A DNA stretch of 43,600 nt from Lachnospira multipara ATCC 19207. Lineage in GTDB: Bacteria > Bacillota > Clostridia > Lachnospirales > Lachnospiraceae. This document shows, one piece after another, positions 17,337 through 26,421 of the stretch; the first letter of the stretch is position 1; the number at the start of each line of letters is the position of its first letter. Made by a program: the position numbers and the translations under genes. The stretch spans positions 1-43,600 of the forward strand of contig NZ_AUJG01000019.1 in assembly GCF_000424105.1 (NCBI RefSeq). The letters run 5' to 3'. The notes below the pieces were generated by a model, which was not told where the DNA came from, did not search any database, and was given only the letters and a program-made list of their open reading frames with translations.

Positions 17337-18794
17337 TTATCTGCCCTTTCTGCCAGCGGCTTTTGCAACTGCATCAACTACAGATTCAGAATTTCTTTCG
17401 ATGATGTCAGCACCGTAAAGCTCCTTCTTCTTGCCATCCGGCTGTACTATCGCATAGGTGTTGTCACCCTTGATAAAGATTTCTGCATACTTTTCATCCA
17501 TAGAATCCACCATAACACCACGAAGCAACCCATCCTCCGTCTGAAGGCAAAGAACATCATTCTCGTCATACATAAGTTTCTCCGAGTCTACCTTGATGAT
17601 GGTAAACTGGGAATCCTCATATGCCTTTTTAACTTCTTCGTTCTCGTTATGCTTTTCCACGAATTCCTTTGCTTCATCAGAGCTGTAGGTTTTATCTTTT
17701 TCTTCGCCCGAAACCTCATCACGGGCATTTTTAAAATTTTCCTCGATAAACTCCTGATACTTCACGAAGCGATCTTTTGACTGAACCACTGCTGTCGGCT
17801 GTTCGTTTTCAAGACCTGCTTCCTTAAGAAGGTGCGGTAACTGCTTCTCCCACTCCGTCTGTGAAAGTCCGAAATCAGAGTATACCTTCTCATTGGATGT
17901 TCCCGGGATTCTGACATAGTATTCAGAGTAGATATGCCCCTGCTCATCCTCCACAAACTTTCTTCTAATGTAATGGATCTTGTCATCCTTGGTACGCTGG
18001 CTGTAGTAAATCTCCTTGCCTTCCGGAACAAGCTCCGCATCTCGAACAGGCCACATGCAGTCATACGGCTCATATTCTTTTACGATGCCACAGGCATTTT
18101 CCTGTTTTAATGCCATATCAGGGTTATACTCTGCAAGGGTTCCTTCTCCCTGCTTTAAGTACTCCGCAAAATCAAGCACATTATCACGGTCTGCCTTTGC
18201 CTTAGATTCGTTAAGAAGCTTCTCATTCTGTGCCTTTGCATCTTCAAGCATCTTAAGCTCTGCCTCAGCTTCCGCCTTTTCCTCATCTGTAGTGGCATTT
18301 AAAATCTTCTCCTTTACCGCTACAATCTTTGCATCGTACTCTGCATCCTTTTCTTCTTCTGTCTTGATACGTCTTCCCATGACAGCCTTGATCTGCTCCT
18401 GATGAATACCCATATCCTGCGCAGGTACCGCAACAGGGATATAGTCATCATTCGGGTTTAGATCCGGCATGATACAGTAGCGAAGGTTGTATTTCTCGCA
18501 GTAGATATCAAAATCCGATTTACCGTAAAGAATATTTCCCTTCTCATCCTTGCCAATAGGTGGTGCATCAAACATCTCCTTTGGGAACTCCAAAATAGCC
18601 GGTGTTCCTTCGCTCACTTCCTGCAGTTTCTCCCAAGTACAATTACCGGGTTTTTTCAAATACTTCTCGTTGTGCCATTCCTGCAAAGCCTTTACCATAC
18701 GAGCCATTGCAGCAATCATAGCTTTCGTTCCCTTAAAGAGGTAATACACACCTTTGTATTCCATCTCAACAACCTGTGAAATTTCATCTGCCAT
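17337..18794 (-). CDS. PcfB-like (DUF3801-type) conjugation accessory protein
   Basis: A 485-residue soluble protein. Residues 1-150 resemble PcfB/DUF3801: an opening amphipathic region (YYLFKGTKAMIAAMARMVKAL), then YCEKYNLRYCIMPD and a segment ending in AQDMGIHQEQIKAVMGR. A highly charged coiled coil follows (about 150-205), and then a C-terminal half I do not recognise. PcfB proteins work with the PcfC/VirD4 coupling protein to dock relaxase substrates. The position immediately upstream of VirD4 fits that. It is much longer than typical PcfB, so the extra C-terminal region may be specific to this element. Confidence 0.6.
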   Translation of the reverse strand: MADEISQVVEMEYKGVYYLFKGTKAMIAAMARMVKALQEWHNEKYLKKPGNCTWEKLQEVSEGTPAILEFPKEMFDAPPIGKDEKGNILYGKSDFDIYCEKYNLRYCIMPDLNPNDDYIPVAVPAQDMGIHQEQIKAVMGRRIKTEEEKDAEYDAKIVAVKEKILNATTDEEKAEAEAELKMLEDAKAQNEKLLNESKAKADRDNVLDFAEYLKQGEGTLAEYNPDMALKQENACGIVKEYEPYDCMWPVRDAELVPEGKEIYYSQRTKDDKIHYIRRKFVEDEQGHIYSEYYVRIPGTSNEKVYSDFGLSQTEWEKQLPHLLKEAGLENEQPTAVVQSKDRFVKYQEFIEENFKNARDEVSGEEKDKTYSSDEAKEFVEKHNENEEVKKAYEDSQFTIIKVDSEKLMYDENDVLCLQTEDGLLRGVMVDSMDEKYAEIFIKGDNTYAIVQPDGKKKELYGADIIERNSESVVDAVAKAAGRKGR

Positions 18795-18811
18795 ATCTAA
18801 AATCTCCTTTT

Positions 18812-20023
18812 CTACATATTTGGCCTACAAACCATGCAGGCATTCTTTGTTCTAAGTTTCTGATAGACCACTCCATACTTTGTACTAAGTGCCTCTACCG
18901 CCTTTCCATCACCGACATAAATCGCAACATGATAAATCCCCATGTATCTTCCATTTGCCTCTCCACCATAATAGATAAGGTCTCCAGGCTTTAGATCCGA
19001 AGTACTTAGCTTTTTACTATGTGCCTCAAGCATCCTTGCCCCTTCTGCGGCTGTCGGAGGATAATTTGTTCCATAACTAATATCTACACCTGCATTCTCC
19101 CAAGAATAATAAGCAAGCGAACTACAATCATACGCCTTACCGCTAGTACGATAATCCTGACTGTATGGGTATCCTACTTTCGACAGAGCATACCGTATAA
19201 CCTTTTCCTGTGTTTCATCGGCACCGGAAGCAGCCACAATCTCATCAATCTCTCCATCCGAAAATGAAGTATTTCTAAGTCCTCCACCATCTCCGGTAAA
19301 CATGGCCACAAATCCACTTAGTGCTTCTCCAACCTCTGCAATCGGCTGTAACACACTAAAAAGCAAAGCAATAATGATAAACACAACCGCCGCAACTGTA
19401 GTGAAAATCAAGATGTACGGAGCAATAAGTGCTGCAATCTTAGCAAGCCATTTCTTTACGTAAGTCATTGGATTTATGAATGTGGTAAATGTTTTTACCA
19501 ATCCACTGTTTCCATCCTTTAGGGCATCGCCTGTCACTTTATCTGATACCAGATCGTTTGACATATCCGCCTTTGCCTTAAAAAGATTTGCTACCGCTGT
19601 CTTTGTTGCAGCCGCCTTCGTCTCTTTAGACTTAGCTTTCTTTGCCGATCTTTCTGATGAAGATACTTCCTTGGGTTTACTTTGCGATGCTTTCACATCA
19701 CTACCGGACCTTTCATCCGTAAACTTATCCATCTTGGAAGATACTGCCTTTATTTCTGTCTTACCTTTCGCTACATGTCCGGTCTCGGACTTAATGTTAT
19801 CTTCTTTAATGGAATCTAGGATTCTCTTTTGTTCCTTGGCCTTCACCTTACTTTTATCCGCTGAAAAACGGACAATCTTTTCTGCTGTCCTATCCATGGA
19901 GGCAGAAGCAGCCTCTTCCTTTTCCGGAGAAAAAATAGCTGCTTCCTCTGAAATAAACTGCCTCATGGAGTCCGCAAAGTTATTCTTTTTTGCAAAGACA
20001 GCTCCTGATGCATTAAACTCCAT
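18812..20023 (-). CDS. NlpC/P60 cell-wall hydrolase (VirB1-like)
   Basis: A 403-residue protein. Residues 1-190 are a charged, low-complexity cytoplasmic region, one membrane span lies at about 196-226, and the extracellular C-terminus (about 270-400) is an NlpC/P60 peptidase. The catalytic Cys is in YDCSSLAYYS (about C300) and the His in GIYHVAIYVGDG (about H365). It would locally open peptidoglycan for the secretion channel, like VirB1 or Tn916 Orf14. Unlike many Firmicutes counterparts it lacks an N-terminal lysozyme domain. The ATG at 20023 overlaps the VirB4 stop by 11 bases. Confidence 0.87.
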   Translation of the reverse strand: MEFNASGAVFAKKNNFADSMRQFISEEAAIFSPEKEEAASASMDRTAEKIVRFSADKSKVKAKEQKRILDSIKEDNIKSETGHVAKGKTEIKAVSSKMDKFTDERSGSDVKASQSKPKEVSSSERSAKKAKSKETKAAATKTAVANLFKAKADMSNDLVSDKVTGDALKDGNSGLVKTFTTFINPMTYVKKWLAKIAALIAPYILIFTTVAAVVFIIIALLFSVLQPIAEVGEALSGFVAMFTGDGGGLRNTSFSDGEIDEIVAASGADETQEKVIRYALSKVGYPYSQDYRTSGKAYDCSSLAYYSWENAGVDISYGTNYPPTAAEGARMLEAHSKKLSTSDLKPGDLIYYGGEANGRYMGIYHVAIYVGDGKAVEALSTKYGVVYQKLRTKNACMVCRPNM

Positions 20024-22505
20024 AGCCACCTCCATCTGTATTCACAATCCGATAAATCTCACTATCCGTGCTCATCTTCATATCAAATGGTACTGTCACC
20101 GCTCCCATACGAAGAAGCCCGGTTCCTGAATCCGCATTGTCAACGAAATTAAACATTGCCGGACTGATGCTTGGCAGAAACTCCATCAGCTTATTCTTAT
20201 CAAGGGTAGACTGGCTAAGCAGTGCAAAATACTCCGTGTTTGAAAGAATCGCCTGAAGCTTGCCACCATTCTCGTTATTTAAAAGATCCGACATGTTCTG
20301 AGTAATACCGTTTAAGATACCGCTCATCTTTCGGATTTCCTTCCAAAGCTTAAGCACAAAGTTTGCCACCTGCTCTACTGCCAAAAGCTCGTGGAACTCA
20401 TCAATATAAAGATGTGTCCATCTGCCCTTTGTGGCATTTGCCTTAATGGAACTTCTTACAGTCTCCATCATGATCAGCATGGATGTCACACGAAGGTTAT
20501 CCTTAAGCCCTGACAGATCAAAGACGATAAAACGGTTACGTAAATCAACGTTCGTTCTGTGATTAAACAGGTTAAGCGAACCGTTTACGAAGATCTCCAT
20601 AGCAGATGCCAAATGGTCCCCAAGATCATTTCCATAATCCTTAAGTCCCTGATATACATCCTGCAATGTCGGAGAATATGCCTTTATCTGCTCTTCGTTT
20701 GATAATGTGGTCGTATCCAGTACGCCCTTGGTATCAGCCCTAAGATATGCCGGGATCTCATATTCTCCCTGGCTCTCTTCAATACCGTTAAGTCTCTTTC
20801 TCATCGCGTAATTTTCGGAGTACACCTTATCAATCACCTTGTCGATGATGCCCTGCTCCTCCGGCAGGATATCCCTGCGAAGGCAAGAAGATAACAGCGT
20901 CAATATGAAATCCGCTTTCTCGGCAACTATCTCCTGAAGTCTTCCGTAATCTACGCCTTCAAAATCCACATCCATGGGATTAAGGTAGTATTCCTTCGTA
21001 CTGTCAAAAGAAATCACCGTACCATCCACTTCAGCTGCAAGACTTCCATATTCCGATTGCGGATCAATAATGATAATCTGGTCTCCTGCATAATTTACAA
21101 AAGTACTGATGATCTCCGACTTGGAAAATACCGACTTACCGGAACCTGACTGACCTAAAATCAGGCCATTATGGTTCTTAAGAAGTTTCTTATCAGCAAA
21201 AATCACGTTCTGCGAAAGCTGGTTGATACCGTAATAAATGCCGTTTGCATCATTAAGCTCCTGCGTTTTAAACGGCATCAGCATCGCAAGACAGGAACTA
21301 GAAAGATTAACTACCCTCTTAAATTCCTGTATGCCAAGCGGTAACACCGTGTTAAGTGCTTCCCTCTGCTTTCCGAAGCAAGTCTTAAGTTTTACGGATT
21401 TTAAAGATGCTGCATTCATCAGCTTCTCTTCAATCTGCGTAAGTTCCTCTTCATCCTTTGTCTGAACAAAGATCAACATGGTACTGTTAAAATAGTGATC
21501 ATCATCCGTATCAAGCTTCTTTGAAAAAGCATCCAGCTTATCCTTTTCGTTTAACAGCTTTGCCGATGCATCCGCCAAATAATCGTTGTTATTACGATTT
21601 CTCTGCTTCTCGTTTTCAATCTTCATACCGACAGCCATGTACTTCCTTGCTATCTCCTGCTTAAAGCCTGAAATATCAAGAAGTTCGTTTGCCACCGTTA
21701 CAAAGCTGGTACAGTTCATCTTGGTAAGAGCGGATATGATATCGCTCTCTAAGCTCTTCGGGTACTCATCTACAAAATAAATGCGTCCCACCTGACCGTT
21801 AATGGTAAATCCCTCATTTTCAAAACAAAGGGATGCCGGACAAATAGTATTCATCCAATCATGCCTACTCTTAAGCTCCCTTTCAAAACTGAACTGATAA
21901 TGATGGTCAATCCCTGCATGCATCAGGTTGAATAAAAGCTGCATTCTTTCATCAATTCCAACGCTTCGCATCACAGAACCCTGGATGCCGTTTACACCAA
22001 TCCCGATGAATGCAGAACGAATAGCACTTTCCATGGATGAAAAGGTGCTCTTTGCATCAGCCATATCTTCCGCTTTTATGGTGAGCGTCAGATAGATTGT
22101 CTGATACAAACCCTGCTTGGCATCGCTTACCTTATCCGCAATGATCTTGTTGTATGATTTTCTAAGCGGATCGTATTTGTCGCCCTTCATGGGATAAAGC
22201 ACCTTCTCATGAAATGCTCGCTCGTCCACATGCTCATTGGCTACCGTGTAAGAGAACCTGCAAGGTATCGCCTTTAATACCTTGGAAAAATTGATGATGA
22301 TACTCTTTTGCTCTTCATCAGTAACGCCTGCAAAGTTGATATCGCTTAACGCATAAAGCTTGGAATATCTCTTTCCCGGAAGTTCAAAGATACCGGAATC
22401 ATCAATGCTTACCACAGATAAAACATCCTGTACCGATGTAAGCTCTGCTACTCTCGGTGCATCATTCTGCTTCGTCTGTTCGTATTTCGACTTTGGCATC
22501 TCCAT
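20013..22505 (-). CDS. virB4: VirB4-family type IV secretion ATPase
   Basis: An 830-residue protein and the main motor of the conjugation channel. The N-terminal half (about 20-400) is the VirB4/TraC domain. Walker A is GQSGSGKS (451-458), followed by IIIDPQSEYG, and Walker B is LYIDEFHELL (about 700-708). ATG 22505 is preferred, with GGAGG eight bases upstream; alternative starts nearby change only a few residues. It overlaps the preceding gene, which encodes a shorter paralogue of its own N-terminal domain. It is followed by the NlpC/P60 gene, as in many Gram-positive elements. Confidence 0.94.
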   Translation of the reverse strand: MEMPKSKYEQTKQNDAPRVAELTSVQDVLSVVSIDDSGIFELPGKRYSKLYALSDINFAGVTDEEQKSIIINFSKVLKAIPCRFSYTVANEHVDERAFHEKVLYPMKGDKYDPLRKSYNKIIADKVSDAKQGLYQTIYLTLTIKAEDMADAKSTFSSMESAIRSAFIGIGVNGIQGSVMRSVGIDERMQLLFNLMHAGIDHHYQFSFERELKSRHDWMNTICPASLCFENEGFTINGQVGRIYFVDEYPKSLESDIISALTKMNCTSFVTVANELLDISGFKQEIARKYMAVGMKIENEKQRNRNNNDYLADASAKLLNEKDKLDAFSKKLDTDDDHYFNSTMLIFVQTKDEEELTQIEEKLMNAASLKSVKLKTCFGKQREALNTVLPLGIQEFKRVVNLSSSCLAMLMPFKTQELNDANGIYYGINQLSQNVIFADKKLLKNHNGLILGQSGSGKSVFSKSEIISTFVNYAGDQIIIIDPQSEYGSLAAEVDGTVISFDSTKEYYLNPMDVDFEGVDYGRLQEIVAEKADFILTLLSSCLRRDILPEEQGIIDKVIDKVYSENYAMRKRLNGIEESQGEYEIPAYLRADTKGVLDTTTLSNEEQIKAYSPTLQDVYQGLKDYGNDLGDHLASAMEIFVNGSLNLFNHRTNVDLRNRFIVFDLSGLKDNLRVTSMLIMMETVRSSIKANATKGRWTHLYIDEFHELLAVEQVANFVLKLWKEIRKMSGILNGITQNMSDLLNNENGGKLQAILSNTEYFALLSQSTLDKNKLMEFLPSISPAMFNFVDNADSGTGLLRMGAVTVPFDMKMSTDSEIYRIVNTDGGGYGV

Positions 22506-23478
22506 CCGCATCACCTCCCATCAATTTCTTTGCTACATCTGTCTTTACATTTCGCATCAAAGTCTCATCTATAAGACCAAGACTAAGTGCGCTTTCTGAT
22601 ACTCTTTTCTGATTATGAAAACTCGGAGCTATCACAACCCCGTATTTTAAGAAGACCGAGATCAACGTTTCCTCCACAATCTGCCTTGCATCTTTTGAAT
22701 CACACAAGATCGTGATTGATAAGGATAGATTGATATAGTCCTCAGATTCATTTACAGAAAGTCTTCTGTTATACTTCTTTTCCAGCTCACGCTTGAAGTT
22801 AAGCTTCTCTTCTTCAAGAAGGCCGTTAAGATCAAGGTTTACGTACATCGGACATCCAAGATTTCTGATATGTGAAAACATTCCTTCTTCCATATCATCC
22901 GGGTATGCCAAGACCGTAAAACTCTCTCCAAATAATCTTCCTGCGTTAAAGCCTGCTGCCTCTTCCGTGCTGTCAAAAAAGCATTCTTTCTTCCAGTCTT
23001 TCTTACCACGTACAAATGATGCGTAAGAAAACCGGAGATCCTGATAAAAATTAACTGCAACGAGGTTCATGACTTCATCCACGCTAAGTGCATGCATCTG
23101 ACACGCCCCCTGCAATATGCCTTCATCTTCTGTCATCTTCCGGCGTACATCCTCATAGATTTCTCCTTCTTCCATAAGTGACAAATGGCAGGTTTCCCTG
23201 CCACTTTCACTTAGGGCAAAGGTGATGCGGATCCGCCCGGAAAGACCTTTTGCCGCATCTATCAAACTTTTCCCTGCTCCGTCAATTTCAAATACCTTAA
23301 GCCATCTGTCGCCCCCGAAGCGGAAAACTCCGCTCGGGTCAAACGAGATGAGGTCTAAACTTTCTCGGGTTTTTCCACCCGTGGGGATGAGCATTTTGTT
23401 TGCAAGTTCGATACGGCGTTTTCTTTCTTTTTCCAATCGCCTTTCTTCTCTGGCGATGGCTCTTTCACCTTTGTTCAT
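22462..23478 (-). CDS. VirB4 N-terminal-domain paralogue without ATPase
   Basis: A 338-residue protein whose sequence runs parallel to the N-terminal half of the adjacent VirB4. SLDLISFDPSGVFRF matches VLSVVSIDDSGIFEL, and later blocks follow the same order (MYVNLDL against FVTVANE; LEKKYNRRL; LPLG-like ending ALSLGL). It stops where the VirB4 motor would begin and has no Walker motifs. A very basic N-terminus (RAIAREERRLEKERKRRIELANK) precedes the domain. It may act as a structural partner of VirB4. The start has GGAGG four bases upstream; its end overlaps virB4, so translation is likely coupled. Confidence 0.7.
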   Translation of the reverse strand: MNKGERAIAREERRLEKERKRRIELANKMLIPTGGKTRESLDLISFDPSGVFRFGGDRWLKVFEIDGAGKSLIDAAKGLSGRIRITFALSESGRETCHLSLMEEGEIYEDVRRKMTEDEGILQGACQMHALSVDEVMNLVAVNFYQDLRFSYASFVRGKKDWKKECFFDSTEEAAGFNAGRLFGESFTVLAYPDDMEEGMFSHIRNLGCPMYVNLDLNGLLEEEKLNFKRELEKKYNRRLSVNESEDYINLSLSITILCDSKDARQIVEETLISVFLKYGVVIAPSFHNQKRVSESALSLGLIDETLMRNVKTDVAKKLMGGDADGDAKVEIRTDEAE

Positions 23479-23487
23479 ACGCCCTCC

Positions 23488-23709
23488 TTATGAATGATTG
23501 AACCAGTTGTTGATCAGGTTCGTGAGCTTGTTCTGAAAGTTCGGAAGCAGTGTTCCTGTAGCGAAGATGTAAAGAAGTCCTGCGATTCCGGCTGCCACTG
23601 CGATAATGATGAACATTACAATGAGCTGGTCACTTGCTTCTTTCTTCTCCATGAGTGCCATCTTTGCCTTCAGAATAGCCATGTCGATTGCTGAAACGAT
23701 TTTGTTCAT
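23488..23709 (-). CDS. Small Flp-like/DUF6133-like pilin candidate
   Basis: A 73-residue protein: amphipathic N-terminus (IVSAIDMAILKAKMALMEKKEASDQ), one membrane helix (about 32-52) and a short polar tail. This resembles small pilin-like proteins of clostridial elements (DUF6133-type) and Flp pilins. ATG 23709 has AAAGGAG ten bases upstream; the open frame also allows a TTG two codons earlier. It is the first gene of module B behind repeat copy B, just as the VirB2-like pilin is first in module A. Confidence 0.58.
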   Translation of the reverse strand: MNKIVSAIDMAILKAKMALMEKKEASDQLIVMFIIIAVAAGIAGLLYIFATGTLLPNFQNKLTNLINNWFNHS

Positions 23710-23773
23710 GAACAACTTTCTCCTTTCCTAGTATTTTTGAAGGTGTAGCTACATCTCTCCTGCGCCTTCACAA

Positions 23774-23806
23774 TACATTTGGGTTGAAAAAATGCTCATT
23801 ACTAAA
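23774..23806 (-). repeat. 33-bp module-head repeat, copy B
   Basis: Minus strand begins TTTAGTAATGAGCA and ends CAACCCAAATGTA. It starts only 12 bases beyond the hairpin of the terminator that ends module C, so it must sit at or near the start of a new transcript. The following leader contains GAAGG...CCTTC, as in copy A. Confidence 0.92.
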
Positions 23807-23811
23807 TCAAA

Positions 23812-23850
23812 CAAAAAAATCTCCGGAAATTTTTTAGGTTTCCGAAGATT
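23812..23850 (-). terminator. Intrinsic terminator of module C
   Basis: Minus-strand hairpin AATCTTCGGAAA/TTTCCGGAGATT with one mismatch, followed by seven Ts. It separates the Ig-like protein gene from repeat copy B and the pilin-like gene. Confidence 0.87.
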
Positions 23851-23932
23851 TCTTATCTTTTTTCGTTATGAAATTGTAATTTAGATGGTTTTTAGCTGAA
23901 GGCTTGGTCTTTTATTCATGGTACCATTCCTA

Positions 23933-23963
23933 CCCCCTAGCCCCCTTCCCATCTCCCAGGGGG
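23933..23963 (-). other. G-quadruplex-capable run in the 3' untranslated region
   Basis: On the minus strand four G-runs (GGG, GGG, GGGGG, GGGGG) with loops of four, two and three bases lie 20-45 bases after the Ig-like protein stop. A C-run just before them could instead pair with one of the G5 runs, giving two exclusive structures. Nothing else is seen in 23851-23975. Confidence 0.5.
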
Positions 23964-23975
23964 AACACTGCAAAT

Positions 23976-25664
23976 TTAGTTATAGCTGCTTCTGTCAATG
24001 CTGGTATGGAACCAAGTAAGCAAACTATACTGGCTCGTCAGCTTCTTTCGTGTGATATTACCTGCAAAGTCAGTAACAATAATCTCATAATAGCTTGCTG
24101 TTCTCTCACTACGCTGAATCTCATAATACATATTAAATGCACTGTGAGTATTGCTATATCCGAACGTTGCTCTCGTCTGATCGGACCAGATTGCCTCCCT
24201 GCTTCTTCCGGTTACACGATAAAGTATCACACTCTTAAGGCCGGAACTTACATTAGGATTATTTACACTTCGCCAAGTCTCGTCATCAATATGCTGATTG
24301 ATAATGTTATCCTGACAATACCCGGATACATAAGTGCCGTCCGGCAATACGTATGTTATCTCCGTTCCATCAATTCCAGGCTTTGTGATATCATACTTTG
24401 TCGTTACTGATGCAAAAGATGTATGTCCCACATTATCTGTAGCCACAATTCTCCATGTATGAATACCCTCGTATCTTGGTTCCAGCGTATATACCGCTGA
24501 ACGAATGCCATCTGCCACGCATCTTCCCGAATCATCAAATATTTCAACACTTGAAAGATCAGAACCGGTATAGGTTGTGCCATACAAATAATCTGTCGCA
24601 CTGACATTGATTACCGGAGCGATATTCGTCCACTCTGTATTGGTATTCTCCATCCCATAAAGCACCGGATTACTGTGATCCAGATAAATGGTATCAGATG
24701 TACGTGTAGCGGAATTTCCAGCCTTATCCGTTACAGTCAGGCGATACTTAAACACGCCTTCGCTTGTCTCTGACAATGTCTTTGATATCACGGATGTCGT
24801 GCCGCCATATGACCATGTTCTTACCGTGTTCCAGCTTCGTGTTACGTAGGAATATCGTTCCAGCACAATGGATGTGATACCACTTCCTTCATCCTGCACG
24901 GTAAAACCTATCGTACCATTACCTGCACTCCAGTAATTTGGAATAGCATAAAAATCTGCAAGACTAGGAGCTGTCTCATCTTTCCAGTACGCCTTCATGG
25001 TAACGACACCGCCATCCTGATCATGGGTGTAGCTTCCACCGGGATTATAATGACCCCCGATACTCGCTACCCAATACTTAAAAGTCCATCCTGTCCTTGT
25101 CGGCTTCTTTGTTCTTAGAGTAAGGGTAATTCCCTCCTGCTTTGTCTGATCCGAAGGTGCTCCGGTACCGCCGTTAGCATCATAATGAACCGTATGTTTC
25201 TTTGGTCTGATCTTTACTGCATCAATGTAAGTAAGATAACCTCCGGTTCTTCGCCAGATTCCATTTCCGCCATCGTAATAACCAAGATTGTTAAGTTTTG
25301 CCTTCACATCACTTATAGATAGATTGTATCCGCCTGCTGAATTCATGGCAGAGATAGCACTTTCCAAAGAAGAACCAAGTCTTGGATTACTTGACGGAAT
25401 GTAGGTGCTATCAGATGCACTGCCAAACGTATGACTAGTACTGTTTCCAAAATCATTGATTGAGCGAAGACAATTAACCGTCAGCACAATCGCGTCTTTG
25501 CCGGAATCATAGGAATAGTAAAAGGTATATACATTGGTTCCGCTTCCTCCACCATCCGTACCACCGGTATCTCCTACATCATCTGCAAATGCCGTGGTTG
25601 AAAAGGATAACATCATTCCTACCACCAGCATTAAGGTACACACTATTCTTTTCATCCACCGCAT
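23976..25664 (-). CDS. Secreted Ig-like/InlB-repeat surface protein
   Basis: A 562-residue exported protein. The signal peptide (about 1-27) ends in TTAFA|DD. After a Gly/Ser/Thr-rich linker, residues about 155-205 form a Listeria-Bacteroides (InlB B) repeat: HTVHYDANGGTGAPSDQT with a later TGWTFKYWV. Residues about 210-545 contain several bacterial Ig-like units with the recurring DKAGN, DNVGH and DFAGN motifs. No LPxTG motif, membrane tail or cell-wall-binding domain is present, so it is either released or held by a partner. ATG 25664 has GGAGG six bases upstream. It ends module C, which also encodes a prepilin peptidase and an ATPase, so a pilus-tip or mating-contact adhesin is plausible. 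Confidence 0.75.
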   Translation of the reverse strand: MRWMKRIVCTLMLVVGMMLSFSTTAFADDVGDTGGTDGGGSGTNVYTFYYSYDSGKDAIVLTVNCLRSINDFGNSTSHTFGSASDSTYIPSSNPRLGSSLESAISAMNSAGGYNLSISDVKAKLNNLGYYDGGNGIWRRTGGYLTYIDAVKIRPKKHTVHYDANGGTGAPSDQTKQEGITLTLRTKKPTRTGWTFKYWVASIGGHYNPGGSYTHDQDGGVVTMKAYWKDETAPSLADFYAIPNYWSAGNGTIGFTVQDEGSGITSIVLERYSYVTRSWNTVRTWSYGGTTSVISKTLSETSEGVFKYRLTVTDKAGNSATRTSDTIYLDHSNPVLYGMENTNTEWTNIAPVINVSATDYLYGTTYTGSDLSSVEIFDDSGRCVADGIRSAVYTLEPRYEGIHTWRIVATDNVGHTSFASVTTKYDITKPGIDGTEITYVLPDGTYVSGYCQDNIINQHIDDETWRSVNNPNVSSGLKSVILYRVTGRSREAIWSDQTRATFGYSNTHSAFNMYYEIQRSERTASYYEIIVTDFAGNITRKKLTSQYSLLTWFHTSIDRSSYN

Positions 25665-25665
25665 C

Positions 25666-26421
25666 TTAGCCCTCCTTTCCGCTAACTATAGAAACCGATA
25701 AATACCGGCTCTTTGTGATTACCTGCTCGTGATATTTATAGCTTACTGTCGCTGAAAAATACTCCGGCATCTTTTCGTTTTCCGTAAGCTGATAACAAAC
25801 CTTGCTGTCCAAGATCTCATCGTAGGTTTCACCCCATAAGAGCTTATCTATAACGTCATTTTTGCCATTATAGACATAGAGGTTTTGACCGGTAAGATCA
25901 TGGCTTTCTTCGTCAAATGTCACATCATTAAAGTCTGTAGAGAATCCACACTGCTTAATCAGCTTCTCATATAACTTCCATCCATCAAGTCCGGTATAGG
26001 ACATATCGAAAGCTTCGCGAAATGAAATCTCAATACCGTCCCCAATCTCGCCTTCGCTATTTGCAAGAGCTTCATGGTAATCCTTTGTCACATCGGTTTT
26101 TTCCGTGAAGTTCACATCCGAGACAATGTATCTGTCATACACTGTTTCAAATTCGCCATTTCCTTCAATCGTAGTTCTCTCCACAAGCTCTACTACAGCA
26201 TTCTCAGCACCTGCATAGTCTTCCTTTACATCTTCGGAAATAATATCTTCAGGTTCCTTGGTGTTTTCTTCGGCAACTTCTTCACTGGCAGCCGTGATCA
26301 CTTCCTTCGGGACTTTTTCTTCCGTGTACTTATCCAAAAAGATCACGCGAATAATAAGTGCTACAGCTATGGTTACTGCAAAAACTACGGCTATCATAAT
26401 AATCAATGAGTTATTCTTCAT
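25666..26421 (-). CDS. Membrane-anchored protein, unknown function
   Basis: A 251-residue protein with an N-terminal membrane anchor (about 5-28), an acidic, low-complexity linker (about 35-75) and an extracellular domain with conserved-looking aromatic residues but no motif I recognise. ATG 26421 lies eight bases after AAGGAGG and overlaps the preceding gene by 11 bases; the next gene follows one base after its stop. Tight packing between the 544-residue protein and the Ig-like protein suggests joint function in the module C pilus or surface apparatus. Confidence 0.55.
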   Translation of the reverse strand: MKNNSLIIMIAVVFAVTIAVALIIRVIFLDKYTEEKVPKEVITAASEEVAEENTKEPEDIISEDVKEDYAGAENAVVELVERTTIEGNGEFETVYDRYIVSDVNFTEKTDVTKDYHEALANSEGEIGDGIEISFREAFDMSYTGLDGWKLYEKLIKQCGFSTDFNDVTFDEESHDLTGQNLYVYNGKNDVIDKLLWGETYDEILDSKVCYQLTENEKMPEYFSATVSYKYHEQVITKSRYLSVSIVSGKEG

